Assembly: GCA_946567425.1 (NCBI GenBank)
Contig: CAMNXF010000002.1
Span: forward strand, 159,794-223,793
Length of the DNA stretch: 64,000 nucleotides
Direction of reading: 5' to 3'
Origin: an uncultured Clostridia bacterium
Lineage (GTDB): Bacteria; Bacillota; Clostridia; Oscillospirales; Ruminococcaceae
Numbering within the stretch: position 1 is the stretch's first letter; every line of letters starts with the position of its first letter. Positions 7,239-15,593 of the stretch are shown one piece after another. Both the position numbers and the translations under genes were made by a program. The notes beneath the pieces are model-generated. The model did no database searches. It was not told the DNA's origin and saw nothing but the letters and a program-made list of their open reading frames with translations.

Positions 7239-8561
7239 TCAGAAAGTATAATTCGCGTGTTTCCTTACAGGGTTCATACGCTTTGCGCCGAACGAACCGA
7301 GAACGTCGGCAAGCGTCGCGCGCGTATCCTCTGCAGCGATAACGCCGTCGATCATGCCGAGAGACGCAGCCGCAAACGGGTCGGTGACAAGCTCCTCGCC
7401 CATAAACACCTTGCCCGCCTCAGGGTTCATCGGAGCGATCTGCGCGTTCTCCCACGCGAAGCTCATATCCGCGCTGTCAAACGCCGCGTAAGCCGCACCG
7501 AAAGCCTTGCCCGTAACGACGTTCACCTTAACGGTAGTAGCTGTCGCGTATACCTGCGCCAACTTCGCGCAGTCGCGGACGCTCCCCGTGAGCTCTGCCG
7601 CCGAACTGCCCTCAAAGCCCTCCGTGTTCACAAACGTGACAACGGGTAACGAGAACAGATCCGCAAACTGAACAAATCTCGCGATTTTCGCGCAGTCCGC
7701 AGCCGTAAGCTTTTCCGCCTTGTCGGTCGCCACAAACGCCGCCGTTACACCGTTTACCGCGCCAATAGCCGTATACGCTGCCGAGCCGAATTTCTCGCTA
7801 AACTCGATAATGCTGCCCTTTTGTGCGACAGCCGCCGCAAGGTCCGCGCCCTTCAGCGAAGCGGAGATAGCCGCGTCGTTCTCGGGAGCGCCGTCGTTAT
7901 AGCCGAATTCCAGATTATTCATCGGCAACACTGCGATAAGGCTCTTCGCCTTTGCTATAGCCTCCGCATCGTCCTTTGCCAATATCTGGCAAAGGCCCGA
8001 CTTTGCCGCATTCTCAGCAGTACCCGCGCCTGCAAGCTTGCCGTCCTCGTTGTTGAACGGAGCAGTCAGAAACAACTCGCTCTTTTCGGTCGCGATAACA
8101 ACGTCCGCCATAGCCGCCAGCATAGCCGCGCAGCCCGCGCAAACACCCGTAACGACTGCGATCTGCGGGACAACACCTGACACAGCCGCCGAGGCTTTCA
8201 TAATATCGCCGTAAGCCGAAAGCACCGCCATTCCTTCGTTGATGTCGCCTCCCTTGCTGTCAAAAAATCCGACAACAGGTACGCCGCTTTTCGCCGCCAG
8301 ATCGTAAACACGCCTGATCTTCAGCGCGGCGGACTTGTTCACAGCTCCGCCCTTTACGGAAATGTCCTGCGCGAACGCGACAACGTCGGTGCCGTCAACG
8401 CTTCCGCGTCCCGCGACTACCGAGCTTAATTCGCCGTCCGCAGATAAAAACTTGTCCAGCTCCGAAAAGCTGTCCTCGTCAAAAAATGCCGCGAGCCTTT
8501 TTCTCGCGTCGCTGTCGGGAACACTCTGTTCCATTTCAGCCAAGGATCTCTTTAATGCCAT
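7239..8561 (-). CDS. Acyl-CoA carboxyltransferase subunit, short (transcarboxylase 12S / MmdA type)
   Basis: A 440-residue crotonase-like double-domain protein of the carboxyl transferase family. Each half has a glycine-rich oxyanion loop region (for example GVCAGCAAMLAAMADVVI). Typical MmdA or propionyl-CoA carboxylase beta chains have about 510 residues, so this is a compact version with a shortened N-terminus. An upstream in-frame ATG at 8582 exists, but GGAGG lies seven bases before the ATG at 8561, which I used. It is first in the operon, with its own promoter. The acyl-CoA (methylmalonyl-, malonyl- or glutaconyl-) cannot be told from sequence. Confidence 0.85.
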   Translation of the reverse strand: MALKRSLAEMEQSVPDSDARKRLAAFFDEDSFSELDKFLSADGELSSVVAGRGSVDGTDVVAFAQDISVKGGAVNKSAALKIRRVYDLAAKSGVPVVGFFDSKGGDINEGMAVLSAYGDIMKASAAVSGVVPQIAVVTGVCAGCAAMLAAMADVVIATEKSELFLTAPFNNEDGKLAGAGTAENAAKSGLCQILAKDDAEAIAKAKSLIAVLPMNNLEFGYNDGAPENDAAISASLKGADLAAAVAQKGSIIEFSEKFGSAAYTAIGAVNGVTAAFVATDKAEKLTAADCAKIARFVQFADLFSLPVVTFVNTEGFEGSSAAELTGSVRDCAKLAQVYATATTVKVNVVTGKAFGAAYAAFDSADMSFAWENAQIAPMNPEAGKVFMGEELVTDPFAAASLGMIDGVIAAEDTRATLADVLGSFGAKRMNPVRKHANYTF

Positions 8562-8587
8562 GGTATATCCTCCGTTTATCATAAGTA

Positions 8588-8603
8588 TGGCAAAACAATG
8601 CCA
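8588..8603. promoter_or_regulatory. Inverted repeat in the carboxyltransferase leader
   Basis: TGGCA and TGCCA flank six bases just downstream of the promoter at 8621-8649, a possible operator. Its binding protein is unknown. Confidence 0.3.
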
Positions 8604-8620
8604 AAAATTTATCCATAATA

Positions 8621-8649
8621 ATTATACTACTTTGGGTATTAAATAACAA
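8621..8649 (-). promoter_or_regulatory. Promoter of the carboxyltransferase operon
   Basis: On the minus strand TTGTTA (8644-8649) and TATAAT (8621-8626) are 17 bases apart, about 55 bases before the start codon. Confidence 0.7.
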
Positions 8650-8720
8650 GGGCATTTTCGACGATTTTATATTTTTTACGTTTTGCAGCAAAACAACCGT
8701 CTTTTTTTGGTAATTATTCA

Positions 8721-8747
8721 CAAAAAATCCCCATGTCATAATGGGGA
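8721..8747 (-). terminator. Terminator of the scpAB-rluB operon
   Basis: On the minus strand TCCCCAT and ATGGGGA pair and are followed by six T. It lies just past the stop of the 49-residue gene, which supports that gene as the end of the operon. Confidence 0.75.
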
Positions 8748-8755
8748 AATGTATT

Positions 8756-8905
8756 CTAGCCTTTTCGCAAGCCAAACTCGGAAATAGTGTCGTCAAAACC
8801 AAGCCATTCATAGGGATATTTTTCCCATATCTCGTCGACCTCCGGTATATATCTCCTGTTGCTGTTCTCCGCAAGAAGACCGCATTTTGACCCTATCTCC
8901 GTCAT
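8756..8905 (-). CDS. Small 49-residue protein, unknown
   Basis: The ATG complementary to 8903-8905 has GAGG seven bases upstream, and the frame ends at a TAG eight bases before a terminator. The protein starts MTEIGSKCGLLAENSNRRY and is polar, with an aromatic stretch (WEKYPYEWLGF) and acidic residues. It has no membrane segment or signal peptide. It is the last gene of the operon that begins at the M50 protease. I do not recognise it. Its position, ribosome site and terminator argue for a real gene. Confidence 0.5.
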   Translation of the reverse strand: MTEIGSKCGLLAENSNRRYIPEVDEIWEKYPYEWLGFDDTISEFGLRKG

Positions 8906-8939
8906 TTGTACACCTCAGTGTGTATGTTCCGAAGCGCCG

Positions 8940-9251
8940 TTATCCGCAGCCTTTGTCGAAAAACGCGTTAATGCTTTCCATGACCGACTCGCCGCGGAAA
9001 AAACCGAGGTTTTTTAGACGTTCCGTATGCTCCGGCAAATCAAACCGCGCCTTATCAATACCGTGGAGCGTCATTAAATTTAATATTGCGCGGACAAGCC
9101 CGTCCGTAAAGAAATCCCCGCACTCCAACTCGTCGATAACAAACGTATCGCCGTCTAGCTGCCCCGCGATCCTCCCGAGGTGTTCCGCGCCGTCCTGTGC
9201 ACGAAATTCAATTTTATCCAAATTCTCCTTATTCTGTAAAATTTCAATCAT
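8940..9251 (-). CDS. Small acetyltransferase-like protein, unknown function
   Basis: A 103-residue protein starting four bases after the stop of rluB (a longer in-frame form overlaps rluB and is less likely). The alternating strand/helix pattern, the central 'GLVRAILNLMTLHGI' helix and the closing 'LKNLGFF' resemble the second half of GNAT acetyltransferases. The usual acetyl-CoA loop (Q/RxxGxG/A) is not evident, so activity is unproven. Tight coupling to rluB suggests co-translation. Confidence 0.55.
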   Translation of the reverse strand: MIEILQNKENLDKIEFRAQDGAEHLGRIAGQLDGDTFVIDELECGDFFTDGLVRAILNLMTLHGIDKARFDLPEHTERLKNLGFFRGESVMESINAFFDKGCG

Positions 9252-9256
9252 ACCGC

Positions 9257-9985
9257 TCACTTCTTTCCGATTGCCGCGCGGAGAATGCGCAGTTCTTCTT
9301 TGGTAAGATCGCGCCATTCGCCCGGCTTCAGTATACCCAACTTAACGCCGCCAATAGCCACGCGGCGCAGTCTGCCAACGTTCAGACCGACCGCAGTGCA
9401 CATTCTGCGTATCTGTCGGTTCAGTCCTTGTTTGATAACTATCCGAAGCACGGTGCGCTCGGGTTCTTCCGAAAGCACGTCCACGGCGCACGGCAGCGTG
9501 ATCTTTCCGTCGTCAAGCTCCACGCCCGTCATCAGCCTTGTGAGCTGCTGCTCGTTTACTTTCCCGTCGATCGTCACACGGTAGGTCTTGCTTACATGGC
9601 GCGACGGGTGCGTAATTTCGTTCGCGAAATTTCCGTCATTCGTGAAAAGCAACAGCCCCTCCGAGTTTCTGTCCAGTCTCCCGACCGGAACGACGCGCTC
9701 CTCAACGCCGTTAAGCAAATCTGCGGCGATCCTGCGCCCCTGTTCATCCGACATCGTCGTGATATAGCCGCGCGGCTTATTCAGCATTATGTAACGCTTG
9801 ACCGTCGGCGCTTTGCCTATGATCTTTCCGTTTATCTTAATTGAGTCGCGCGCCGCGTCCGCCTTGTCGCCGAGCGTACATATACGTCCGTTGACCGTTA
9901 CCGCGCCCTCCGCGATGAGTTCCTCCGCCTTGCGCCGAGAACAGTATCCGCTCTCGGCGATTATCTTCTGTATCCTTACTTCCAT
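9257..9985 (-). CDS. rluB: 23S rRNA pseudouridine synthase, RluB/RsuA family
   Basis: A 242-residue enzyme with an N-terminal S4 RNA-binding domain (MEVRIQKIIAESGYCSRRKA) and a catalytic domain. GRLDRNSEGLLLFTNDG contains the catalytic Asp, and GLNRQIRRMC is the conserved closing motif. It converts a uridine in 23S rRNA helix 90 to pseudouridine in homologues. The start follows GGAGAGG. Longer in-frame starts would add an unrelated leader. In clostridia rluB commonly follows scpA, scpB, ytfJ and a D,D-carboxypeptidase gene, exactly the order here. Confidence 0.93.
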   Translation of the reverse strand: MEVRIQKIIAESGYCSRRKAEELIAEGAVTVNGRICTLGDKADAARDSIKINGKIIGKAPTVKRYIMLNKPRGYITTMSDEQGRRIAADLLNGVEERVVPVGRLDRNSEGLLLFTNDGNFANEITHPSRHVSKTYRVTIDGKVNEQQLTRLMTGVELDDGKITLPCAVDVLSEEPERTVLRIVIKQGLNRQIRRMCTAVGLNVGRLRRVAIGGVKLGILKPGEWRDLTKEELRILRAAIGKK

Positions 9986-10069
9986 TTTTACCTCTCCAAA
10001 TCCAAGCATAAGCCCGCGCGGCGTGAAGTGCTCCGCCGCGCAAGCCCGTCTTATTATCATCTTCCGCCG

Positions 10070-11182
10070 TTATGTGTAGATCCCGAAAAACGCCAATATT
10101 TTCTGCCACGCATTCAGCCTATCGTTTTCAGCCGAAACGTTCGTGTCCGCATAAAGCGCCACCGACTTCACGACCTTTCCGTCCAGCAGAAACTCAATGC
10201 TCCCGAGCCGATCGCCCTTTAGAACGTCATTGTACACCATTCTCGGCAGCAACACGCGCCGCTCCAACTTAGTCCGTTGTTCGGGAGTGAGTGCCATTTG
10301 CGCCTTGTCCGCATAAACGCCGACTGTCCTACCCGTTCCCGCGATCGCCACTTTAGCAGAGCAGCCCGTTTCCAACGGATACGCGCTCACCTTGGTGAAG
10401 CCGTAGTCCAGCATTTTCGTGTGGTCGTTCCAGTCGTCTCCCGCATTGAGCGTTACTGCGATAAGCGTGACCCCTCCGCGCTCCGCAGCCGAAACCAAAC
10501 ATCTCCGCGCGTTGTCAGTAAATCCCGTTTTCACGCCGATCGCGCCCTCGTACCGCTTAAGCATCTTGTTCGAGTTGTACAGCGTCCGTTTGTACGGCGG
10601 ATTTCCGAACTCCACGTCCGCCGAGGAGCAATTAACGATCTCGCGGAACGTCTTGTTTTTCATCGCGTATGCCGTTATCATCGCCAGCTCGCGCGCGGTG
10701 GTGTAATGCCCCTCCGCGTCAAGCCCCGACGGCGTCGCGAAATGCGTGTCCGCAAGTCCCAACTCGGCAGCCTTTTCGTTCATCAGCTTGACAAACGCAG
10801 AAATGCTCCCCGAGACCGAGACCGCCGCCGCGTTCGCCGCGTCGTTCCCCGACGGCAACAAAATCCCGTACAGCAGGTCGCGCCGCGAAACGCGGTCGCC
10901 CTGTTTCAAGCCCATAGACGTGCCCTCGACCATTATCGCGTAGTCGTCCACGGTGAACTCGCTGTCGAGATCGCCCGCCTCAATCGTCAAAATCGCGGTC
11001 ATTATCTTAGTCGTTGAAGCCATTGCGCGCCGCTCGTCCGCGTTCTTCTCATACAGCACCGTGCCCGTTTCCGCCTCAATAAGCACCGCGCTCACCGCCG
11101 AGGTACTCACGGCGGCGGCGTTCACACGGAAAACAGGTAAAATCAACACAAAGGAAATAACAAAAACGATAGCTTTTTTCAT
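10070..11182 (-). CDS. D-alanyl-D-alanine carboxypeptidase (DacF-like, class A low-mass PBP)
   Basis: A 370-residue exported serine peptidase of family S11. A signal peptide covers about residues 1-22. The catalytic motifs are STTK with Ser56 and Lys59, SGN in LPSGNDAAN, and KTG in VKTGFTDN. It trims the terminal D-Ala from peptidoglycan stem peptides. The start has GGGGTGA upstream and gives a cleaner signal peptide than the in-frame start 10 codons earlier. The C-terminal domain ends in an amphipathic segment (NAWQKILAFFGIY) typical of membrane anchoring. Placement with ytfJ suggests a role in the spore cortex, as for DacF. Confidence 0.9.
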   Translation of the reverse strand: MKKAIVFVISFVLILPVFRVNAAAVSTSAVSAVLIEAETGTVLYEKNADERRAMASTTKIMTAILTIEAGDLDSEFTVDDYAIMVEGTSMGLKQGDRVSRRDLLYGILLPSGNDAANAAAVSVSGSISAFVKLMNEKAAELGLADTHFATPSGLDAEGHYTTARELAMITAYAMKNKTFREIVNCSSADVEFGNPPYKRTLYNSNKMLKRYEGAIGVKTGFTDNARRCLVSAAERGGVTLIAVTLNAGDDWNDHTKMLDYGFTKVSAYPLETGCSAKVAIAGTGRTVGVYADKAQMALTPEQRTKLERRVLLPRMVYNDVLKGDRLGSIEFLLDGKVVKSVALYADTNVSAENDRLNAWQKILAFFGIYT

Positions 11183-11260
11183 AGCAATCACCCCGTTGAA
11201 AATTATTTTCAACAGGTAGTATTCACCGTTTTCGGAAAATTATTCCTTTTAAAGCCTGCT

Positions 11261-11635
11261 TTATTCGCTGTCCTTATCGGATTTTTTCATACCCTTGATT
11301 TTCTCGATAAGCCCGGGGATAGCGTCGATAACGCCCTCCACGGGGGAGCTTTTCGCACCCAACTCCAAAAGCTGAACATCTCCATCCGACTTGATGACTA
11401 TAAACGCCACGGGCTTTACGGTAACTCCCGCGCCCGCGCCGCCCCCGAATTTCTCCGCAGCAGCCGTCGGAAGATCGCTGCCGCCCGACGCAAATCCGAA
11501 CGATACCTTTGAAACAGGTATTATTGTAGTACCCTCGGGCGAGTTTATCGGATCGCCGATAATGGTGTTCACGTCCACCATTTCGCGGATCTTCTCCATA
11601 GATACGCCCATAATTCCCTCAATAGGATGTCCCAT
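11261..11635 (-). CDS. ytfJ: GerW family sporulation protein YtfJ
   Basis: A 124-residue protein of the YtfJ/GerW family, with MGVSMEKIREMVDVNTIIGD near the start, the glycine-rich FGGGAGAGVTV stretch in the middle and a polar tail. In Bacillus the family member is made in the forespore and is needed for normal germination of spores. The conserved neighbourhood (DUF2953 gene upstream, dacF-like gene downstream) supports the call. Confidence 0.9.
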   Translation of the reverse strand: MGHPIEGIMGVSMEKIREMVDVNTIIGDPINSPEGTTIIPVSKVSFGFASGGSDLPTAAAEKFGGGAGAGVTVKPVAFIVIKSDGDVQLLELGAKSSPVEGVIDAIPGLIEKIKGMKKSDKDSE

Positions 11636-11687
11636 AATTTTCTCCTTTCAGATCAGCAATACATATCCTTCTAATATGTATTGTAAA

Positions 11688-12413
11688 TTACTTCTTGATA
11701 AATTTATCAACAGCCGACTTCGCTCCGTCATGGGAGGAATAATATCTGATTGCCCTCCCCAACAGCGTAAACACGAAAGCCAGCGCCGCTATCAGCGTCA
11801 ACTGAACCTCACAGTATGCGTTCGCAGTCGTGCGTTCGCTCTCAAAATCGACGTCTATATGCAGATCGTTCACTGGTTTCAGCGTAAAAAAACTGTCTAT
11901 CCAGCCCAGCGCGTTCCCAACAATTATATTCACGCGCCCGAAATTCAGCGCCGCCTTTGCCGCGTCGTCGCCGCCGCAGATCACCTCAAGCCGCAGACGC
12001 GATATCTTTGTGCGCTTGAGCAGCTTTTTCAGTGGCTTGCCGAGGCTGTCCAGAACCATTTTTACAACCTCGAATATTTCTCCGAGCGACAGCTTCTTGG
12101 CAGTTTTCTTTTCGTCGGACTTGGAACTTTCCATACCGCATTCCGTCTCTCCCGAGCCGTCCGCGCCGTTCTCCGCTTTGACCTCGTCAACCGCCGCCGT
12201 CTCGGTGACCTTTGCCACAGACTTTAGCGCCTTTTTGGCGCGCCTTTTCTTTTTGCGGTTCTTTTTCTTTTTGGCGGGAATTTTCAATATCGTGAACCAC
12301 AAATAGCTAATCCTTAAATAAATATCCCCGTTAAAATCGAAAATAACCGTCACGTTGCACAAAAGCAGGATCAGCAGCACTATAAGCACAGCTCCCGCTA
12401 TTATCCAGCCCAA
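11688..12413 (-). CDS. DUF2953 membrane protein
   Basis: A 241-residue protein with one N-terminal membrane helix (residues 2-22). A strongly basic stretch (KKKKNRKKKRRAKKA, about 48-63) and an acidic low-complexity linker follow, then a domain with a further hydrophobic helix near residue 215. This is the layout of DUF2953 proteins, which sit next to ytfJ in sporulating Firmicutes. The molecular role is unknown. The charged linker is poorly conserved in the family. Confidence 0.8.
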   Translation of the reverse strand: MGWIIAGAVLIVLLILLLCNVTVIFDFNGDIYLRISYLWFTILKIPAKKKKNRKKKRRAKKALKSVAKVTETAAVDEVKAENGADGSGETECGMESSKSDEKKTAKKLSLGEIFEVVKMVLDSLGKPLKKLLKRTKISRLRLEVICGGDDAAKAALNFGRVNIIVGNALGWIDSFFTLKPVNDLHIDVDFESERTTANAYCEVQLTLIAALAFVFTLLGRAIRYYSSHDGAKSAVDKFIKK

Positions 12414-12435
12414 AGTACCTCACCCCCGCTATCGG

Positions 12436-13071
12436 TCAATCGGGAGCATCTCCCCCGCCGTCGGACGCGTCTTTCACGTCGTCGGAAACTTCTCCGTTCT
12501 CCGCGTCTTCGCCGTAGTTCGTCATCTCCTCGTACTCGTCAAAGTCGATTTGATCTGTGCTGCCCGGTATCGGAGGAAGATTTTCGAGACTGTTCAGACC
12601 GAAGCACCTCAAAAACGCATCGGTAGTCCTGTACGCTATCGGTCTGCCGGGCACGTCGTTCAGTCTGCCGTGCTCCTCGAGAAGATCGCGCTCCACAAGG
12701 CTTCTCACCACGCCGGAGCTGTCCACGCCGCGCACCTGATCCACAAATCCGCGCGTCACGGGCTGATTGTACGCGACTATCGCCAGAACCTCCAGCGCGG
12801 CGGGCGAGAGCGGCGTTTGTCTGCGCGTTTCCATCGCCGTCTTGATATACCGCGAATATTCGGGCTTCGTCATCATCTGGTAGCTGCTGCCGAGCTTCCC
12901 TATCGTGAACGCGCTTCCTTGCTCGTCGTAACGGTCGTTGAGCCGCTCCACCATGCGTTCCACGGTCTCCTTTTCTATCTCAGCAGCGGCGGCAAGCTTG
13001 TCCGCCTCGATCGGCTCGCCGTGCGCGAAAAGCACCGCCTCAACAGCCGCCATTCCCTCGCTGAATTTCAC
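12436..13071 (-). CDS. scpB: Segregation and condensation protein B
   Basis: A 211-residue winged-helix protein. The first domain (AAVEAVLFAHGEPI) and the signature LEVLAIVAYNQPVTRGFVDQVRGV (about residues 95-118) are typical of ScpB, which binds ScpA and SMC to form the condensin that compacts and separates chromosomes. The C-terminal 45 residues are acidic and Gly/Asp rich. It overlaps scpA by four bases, so the two are translationally coupled. Confidence 0.95.
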   Translation of the reverse strand: MKFSEGMAAVEAVLFAHGEPIEADKLAAAAEIEKETVERMVERLNDRYDEQGSAFTIGKLGSSYQMMTKPEYSRYIKTAMETRRQTPLSPAALEVLAIVAYNQPVTRGFVDQVRGVDSSGVVRSLVERDLLEEHGRLNDVPGRPIAYRTTDAFLRCFGLNSLENLPPIPGSTDQIDFDEYEEMTNYGEDAENGEVSDDVKDASDGGGDAPD

Positions 13072-13832
13072 TTGCCGACCTCCCCGCTTTCCCCGTTGTT
13101 TACGTTATTTCCAAGCACCGCAAGCGCCCTTGCTCTGTCCTCGGTGGTCGCCAGACGAACGTATTCGCCGTCCTCCGAAATGATTATCCTGCCGTCCTTT
13201 GAAAGCTCCAGAATAGCCAGAAACGTCGCTACTTTGCGAGAACGCGGCTGGTTTTCATACAGCTCACTCATTGCGACGCTACGCTTTAGCCGCAGACTTT
13301 TCAGTATTGAAAACACTCCTGTGAAAACCGTTACATAGCTTTTCTCGACAACGGGCGCGGGCGGGCGCATATTGAACGACGCTTTTCTCCGCGAGCGCTC
13401 CGAGATCGCGCTGTACGCCAACAGTATCTCCTCGGGCTGATGAGTAAGCCGATAGGTATTGTCAATATCTATCTTCACGGGCTCGCGCACAAATATCGTA
13501 TCGCCTTGGAAACGCTTTTTGAGCCGCCCCGCCATGGTCTTGCAAAGCGCCAGCTCAATAAGCGCGCCCTGAAGCTCGCGCTTCATCTGCTCGGCTTCCT
13601 CTTTCGGGAGCAGAGCCGCGGACTTTATCAGTATCAGCCGCGCCGCCATTTCCAAAAAGTCCGAAGTTACCTCGATATCCGCCTCGGTCATGCGCTCCAG
13701 ATACAGCATAAACTGATCAAGCAGCACGGTTATCTCAATGTCCTGAATATTCAGCTTATGCTTCTGGATAAGCATTAACATCAAGTCGAGCGGTCCCTCA
13801 AAGACCTCCAGTTTAAAATTAAGCTCCGTCAT
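13068..13832 (-). CDS. scpA: Segregation and condensation protein A
   Basis: A 254-residue kleisin. The start FEGPLDLMLMLIQKHKLNI followed by IEITVLLDQFMLYL is the ScpA N-terminal hallmark that contacts the SMC neck, and the C-terminal winged helix (KVATFLAILELSKDGRI) contacts the SMC head. It works with ScpB in the cytoplasm. It lies four bases after the M50 gene and overlaps scpB. Confidence 0.95.
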   Translation of the reverse strand: MTELNFKLEVFEGPLDLMLMLIQKHKLNIQDIEITVLLDQFMLYLERMTEADIEVTSDFLEMAARLILIKSAALLPKEEAEQMKRELQGALIELALCKTMAGRLKKRFQGDTIFVREPVKIDIDNTYRLTHQPEEILLAYSAISERSRRKASFNMRPPAPVVEKSYVTVFTGVFSILKSLRLKRSVAMSELYENQPRSRKVATFLAILELSKDGRIIISEDGEYVRLATTEDRARALAVLGNNVNNGESGEVGK

Positions 13833-13835
13833 GGT

Positions 13836-14525
13836 TTAGCAGATGAACCTCGTAATAAGGTCGAGAAATCTGTAAACTCCCATTTCAAGGAACATGAGCG
13901 GCACGTCCAAAACGTCCGAGATAAGCAGTACGAACACGATAAAGTGGATTATCTGCCCGTTCTTCTCCATAAAGTACACTGCCTTGGCGGGCAGAAAGCT
14001 TGCCAGAATATGATAGCCGTCGAACGGAGGTATCGGGATAAGGTTGAAGATCCCGAGGAAAATGTTTATCTGAATTATCTGTTCCATACCGAACGCAATA
14101 TAAACCGCCGTATCGCCTGATAAAGCGCCCGCCACAATCAGTATCTTGAAAATTATCATCACGATAAGCGCAAGTATAATATTTGACAGCGGACCCGCCA
14201 GCGAAACCAGCACGTTTGCGGTGCGCATCGAGGTCTTGCGGCAGTTGCGCAGATCGACGGGAGTAGGCTTCGCCCAGCCGATACAGCATATACACATACA
14301 AATCGCACCCAGAATGTCGATATGTGCGAGCGGGTTCAGCGTAACGCGCCCTTGCCGCTCGGCGGTATCGTCGCCGAGAATTTTCGCCACAAGCGCGTGC
14401 GCGCACTCGTGTATCGGAAAGCAAAGAAAAATGATCACAAACACGGAAAAGAACGACATTATAACGGTAAGCAAGTCTCCGTTTCCGCTGAGAAATTCTA
14501 TTAAATATATTAAAGCGCCCTTCAC
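13836..14525 (-). CDS. Site-2 protease family membrane metalloprotease (M50)
   Basis: A 229-residue polytopic protein with the zinc motif HECAH at residues 39-43 and the second ligand region NLIPIPPFDGYHIL. The frame is open further upstream, but GGAGG stands six bases before the GTG at 14525 and the -10 of the promoter lies upstream of that, so I use the GTG. This short M50 type commonly precedes scpA in Firmicutes. Substrates are unknown. It is the first gene of the operon that runs to position 8756. Confidence 0.88.
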   Translation of the reverse strand: MKGALIYLIEFLSGNGDLLTVIMSFFSVFVIIFLCFPIHECAHALVAKILGDDTAERQGRVTLNPLAHIDILGAICMCICCIGWAKPTPVDLRNCRKTSMRTANVLVSLAGPLSNIILALIVMIIFKILIVAGALSGDTAVYIAFGMEQIIQINIFLGIFNLIPIPPFDGYHILASFLPAKAVYFMEKNGQIIHFIVFVLLISDVLDVPLMFLEMGVYRFLDLITRFIC

Positions 14526-14576
14526 TTTTGTCCTCCAAAAATAATGTATGATTTGTCCCAAAGATATACAATATAT

Positions 14577-14605
14577 ATTATAACTCAATTTGTAATTTAT
14601 TTCAA
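14577..14605 (-). promoter_or_regulatory. Promoter of the M50-scpAB-ytfJ-rluB operon
   Basis: On the minus strand TTGAAA (14600-14605) and TATAAT (14577-14582) are 17 bases apart, about 50 bases before the GTG start. Confidence 0.8.
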
Positions 14606-14624
14606 GGGGTATTTGGAAAATTTT

Positions 14625-14663
14625 TGTGAAAATTCGTCCTCTCCCGAAAATCCGGAAGAGGAC
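14625..14663 (-). terminator. Terminator of the isomerase gene
   Basis: On the minus strand GTCCTCTTCCGG and CGGGAGAGGAC pair around ATTTT and are followed by GAATTTTC, a weak T-run. Confidence 0.65.
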
Positions 14664-14667
14664 TGCC

Positions 14668-15462
14668 TTAATTTATCTTATCAACTATCTCGGAAAGCAC
14701 GTCCACGGAGCCTTTCAGCTCGTCAAACCCGCCGTAATTGTCGCGGTAAAGCTCCACGATTAACGCGCCCGAATAACCGTGCGAGAACAGCTTACGCGCC
14801 AGCAGCTCAAAGTTAAAGTTACCTTTGCCGATGGGCAGACAATCGCGGCTCTCGTCCCCGTCTGAAAGGTGACAGTGCACGATATGCTCCTCAAGCGCGT
14901 CGACGTACTCGAGAGGGTTCTCACCGCTGCGCCGCGCCTGTTTCAAATCGAAGACGAACTTCGCGTTATCGCCAAGCTCGCGCTTCATCATCTTCAGGAA
15001 CTCCAGCCGCCCCGACAGGCAGTAATGCACGTTCTCCTGCGCGACGGTTATTCCGTATTCCCTGCCGACCTCGCTCAGCATACGGAATTGTTTCAGGTAA
15101 TGCGACACGGTGCATTTGCTGCTCAAAATAGCCCCGTGCAGCACAAAAACTTTCGCGCCGAGCTTGTTCATGCTGCCGAAAAAGCCGCTGTACATATCAA
15201 TCATTTCCTCAATGCGCCTGTCGTAGGTCGAGAAAAGAAACACGCTCTCCATCGGCGACGAGAACGGGTGAAACGATGTTACGGTCATTCCGTTTTTGTC
15301 ACGAATATCGCACATCTGCGAAATAAAAGGCTCGCCCGCCTCGCGTGTCGAGTTCGCGAAAACCTCCGCGCTTTTCACGCCGAGCCGCGCGATCTCGGCA
15401 AAAGCGTCCTCGACATGCAATGGATATAATGATGCCGTTGAGACCCCGATATTTATCTTCAT
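14668..15462 (-). CDS. Sugar phosphate isomerase/epimerase (AP endonuclease 2 fold)
   Basis: A 264-residue TIM-barrel protein of the xylose isomerase-like family. The motifs SAEVFANS, VFVLHGA, VAQENVHYC, KFVFDLKQA, VHCHLSDGD and GALIVELYRD supply the Glu, His and Asp residues that bind the metal in this family. The start is set by GAGGAT seven bases ahead of the ATG; the 46 codons upstream include the promoter and are not coding. The substrate is unknown. It is a single-gene unit divergent from the DUF421 gene. Confidence 0.82.
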   Translation of the reverse strand: MKINIGVSTASLYPLHVEDAFAEIARLGVKSAEVFANSTREAGEPFISQMCDIRDKNGMTVTSFHPFSSPMESVFLFSTYDRRIEEMIDMYSGFFGSMNKLGAKVFVLHGAILSSKCTVSHYLKQFRMLSEVGREYGITVAQENVHYCLSGRLEFLKMMKRELGDNAKFVFDLKQARRSGENPLEYVDALEEHIVHCHLSDGDESRDCLPIGKGNFNFELLARKLFSHGYSGALIVELYRDNYGGFDELKGSVDVLSEIVDKIN

Positions 15463-15501
15463 ATAAAATATCCTCACTACGATGAAATATCTCTTGTTAA
15501 A

Positions 15502-15530
15502 ATTATAACATATATCATCGAAAAAATCAA
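15502..15530 (-). promoter_or_regulatory. Promoter of the isomerase gene
   Basis: On the minus strand TTGATT (15525-15530) and TATAAT (15502-15507) are 17 bases apart. Confidence 0.7.
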
Positions 15531-15593
15531 GAATATTTTTAACATTTTGCCAAATACTATCATTAAATTTTTCCGAAAATAAGGAGTGGTTAT

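Noticed and set aside
8536..8874. Minus-strand 112-codon frame before the carboxyltransferase operon
   Set aside because: It runs through a terminator, a promoter and the true start of the downstream gene, and has no family features.
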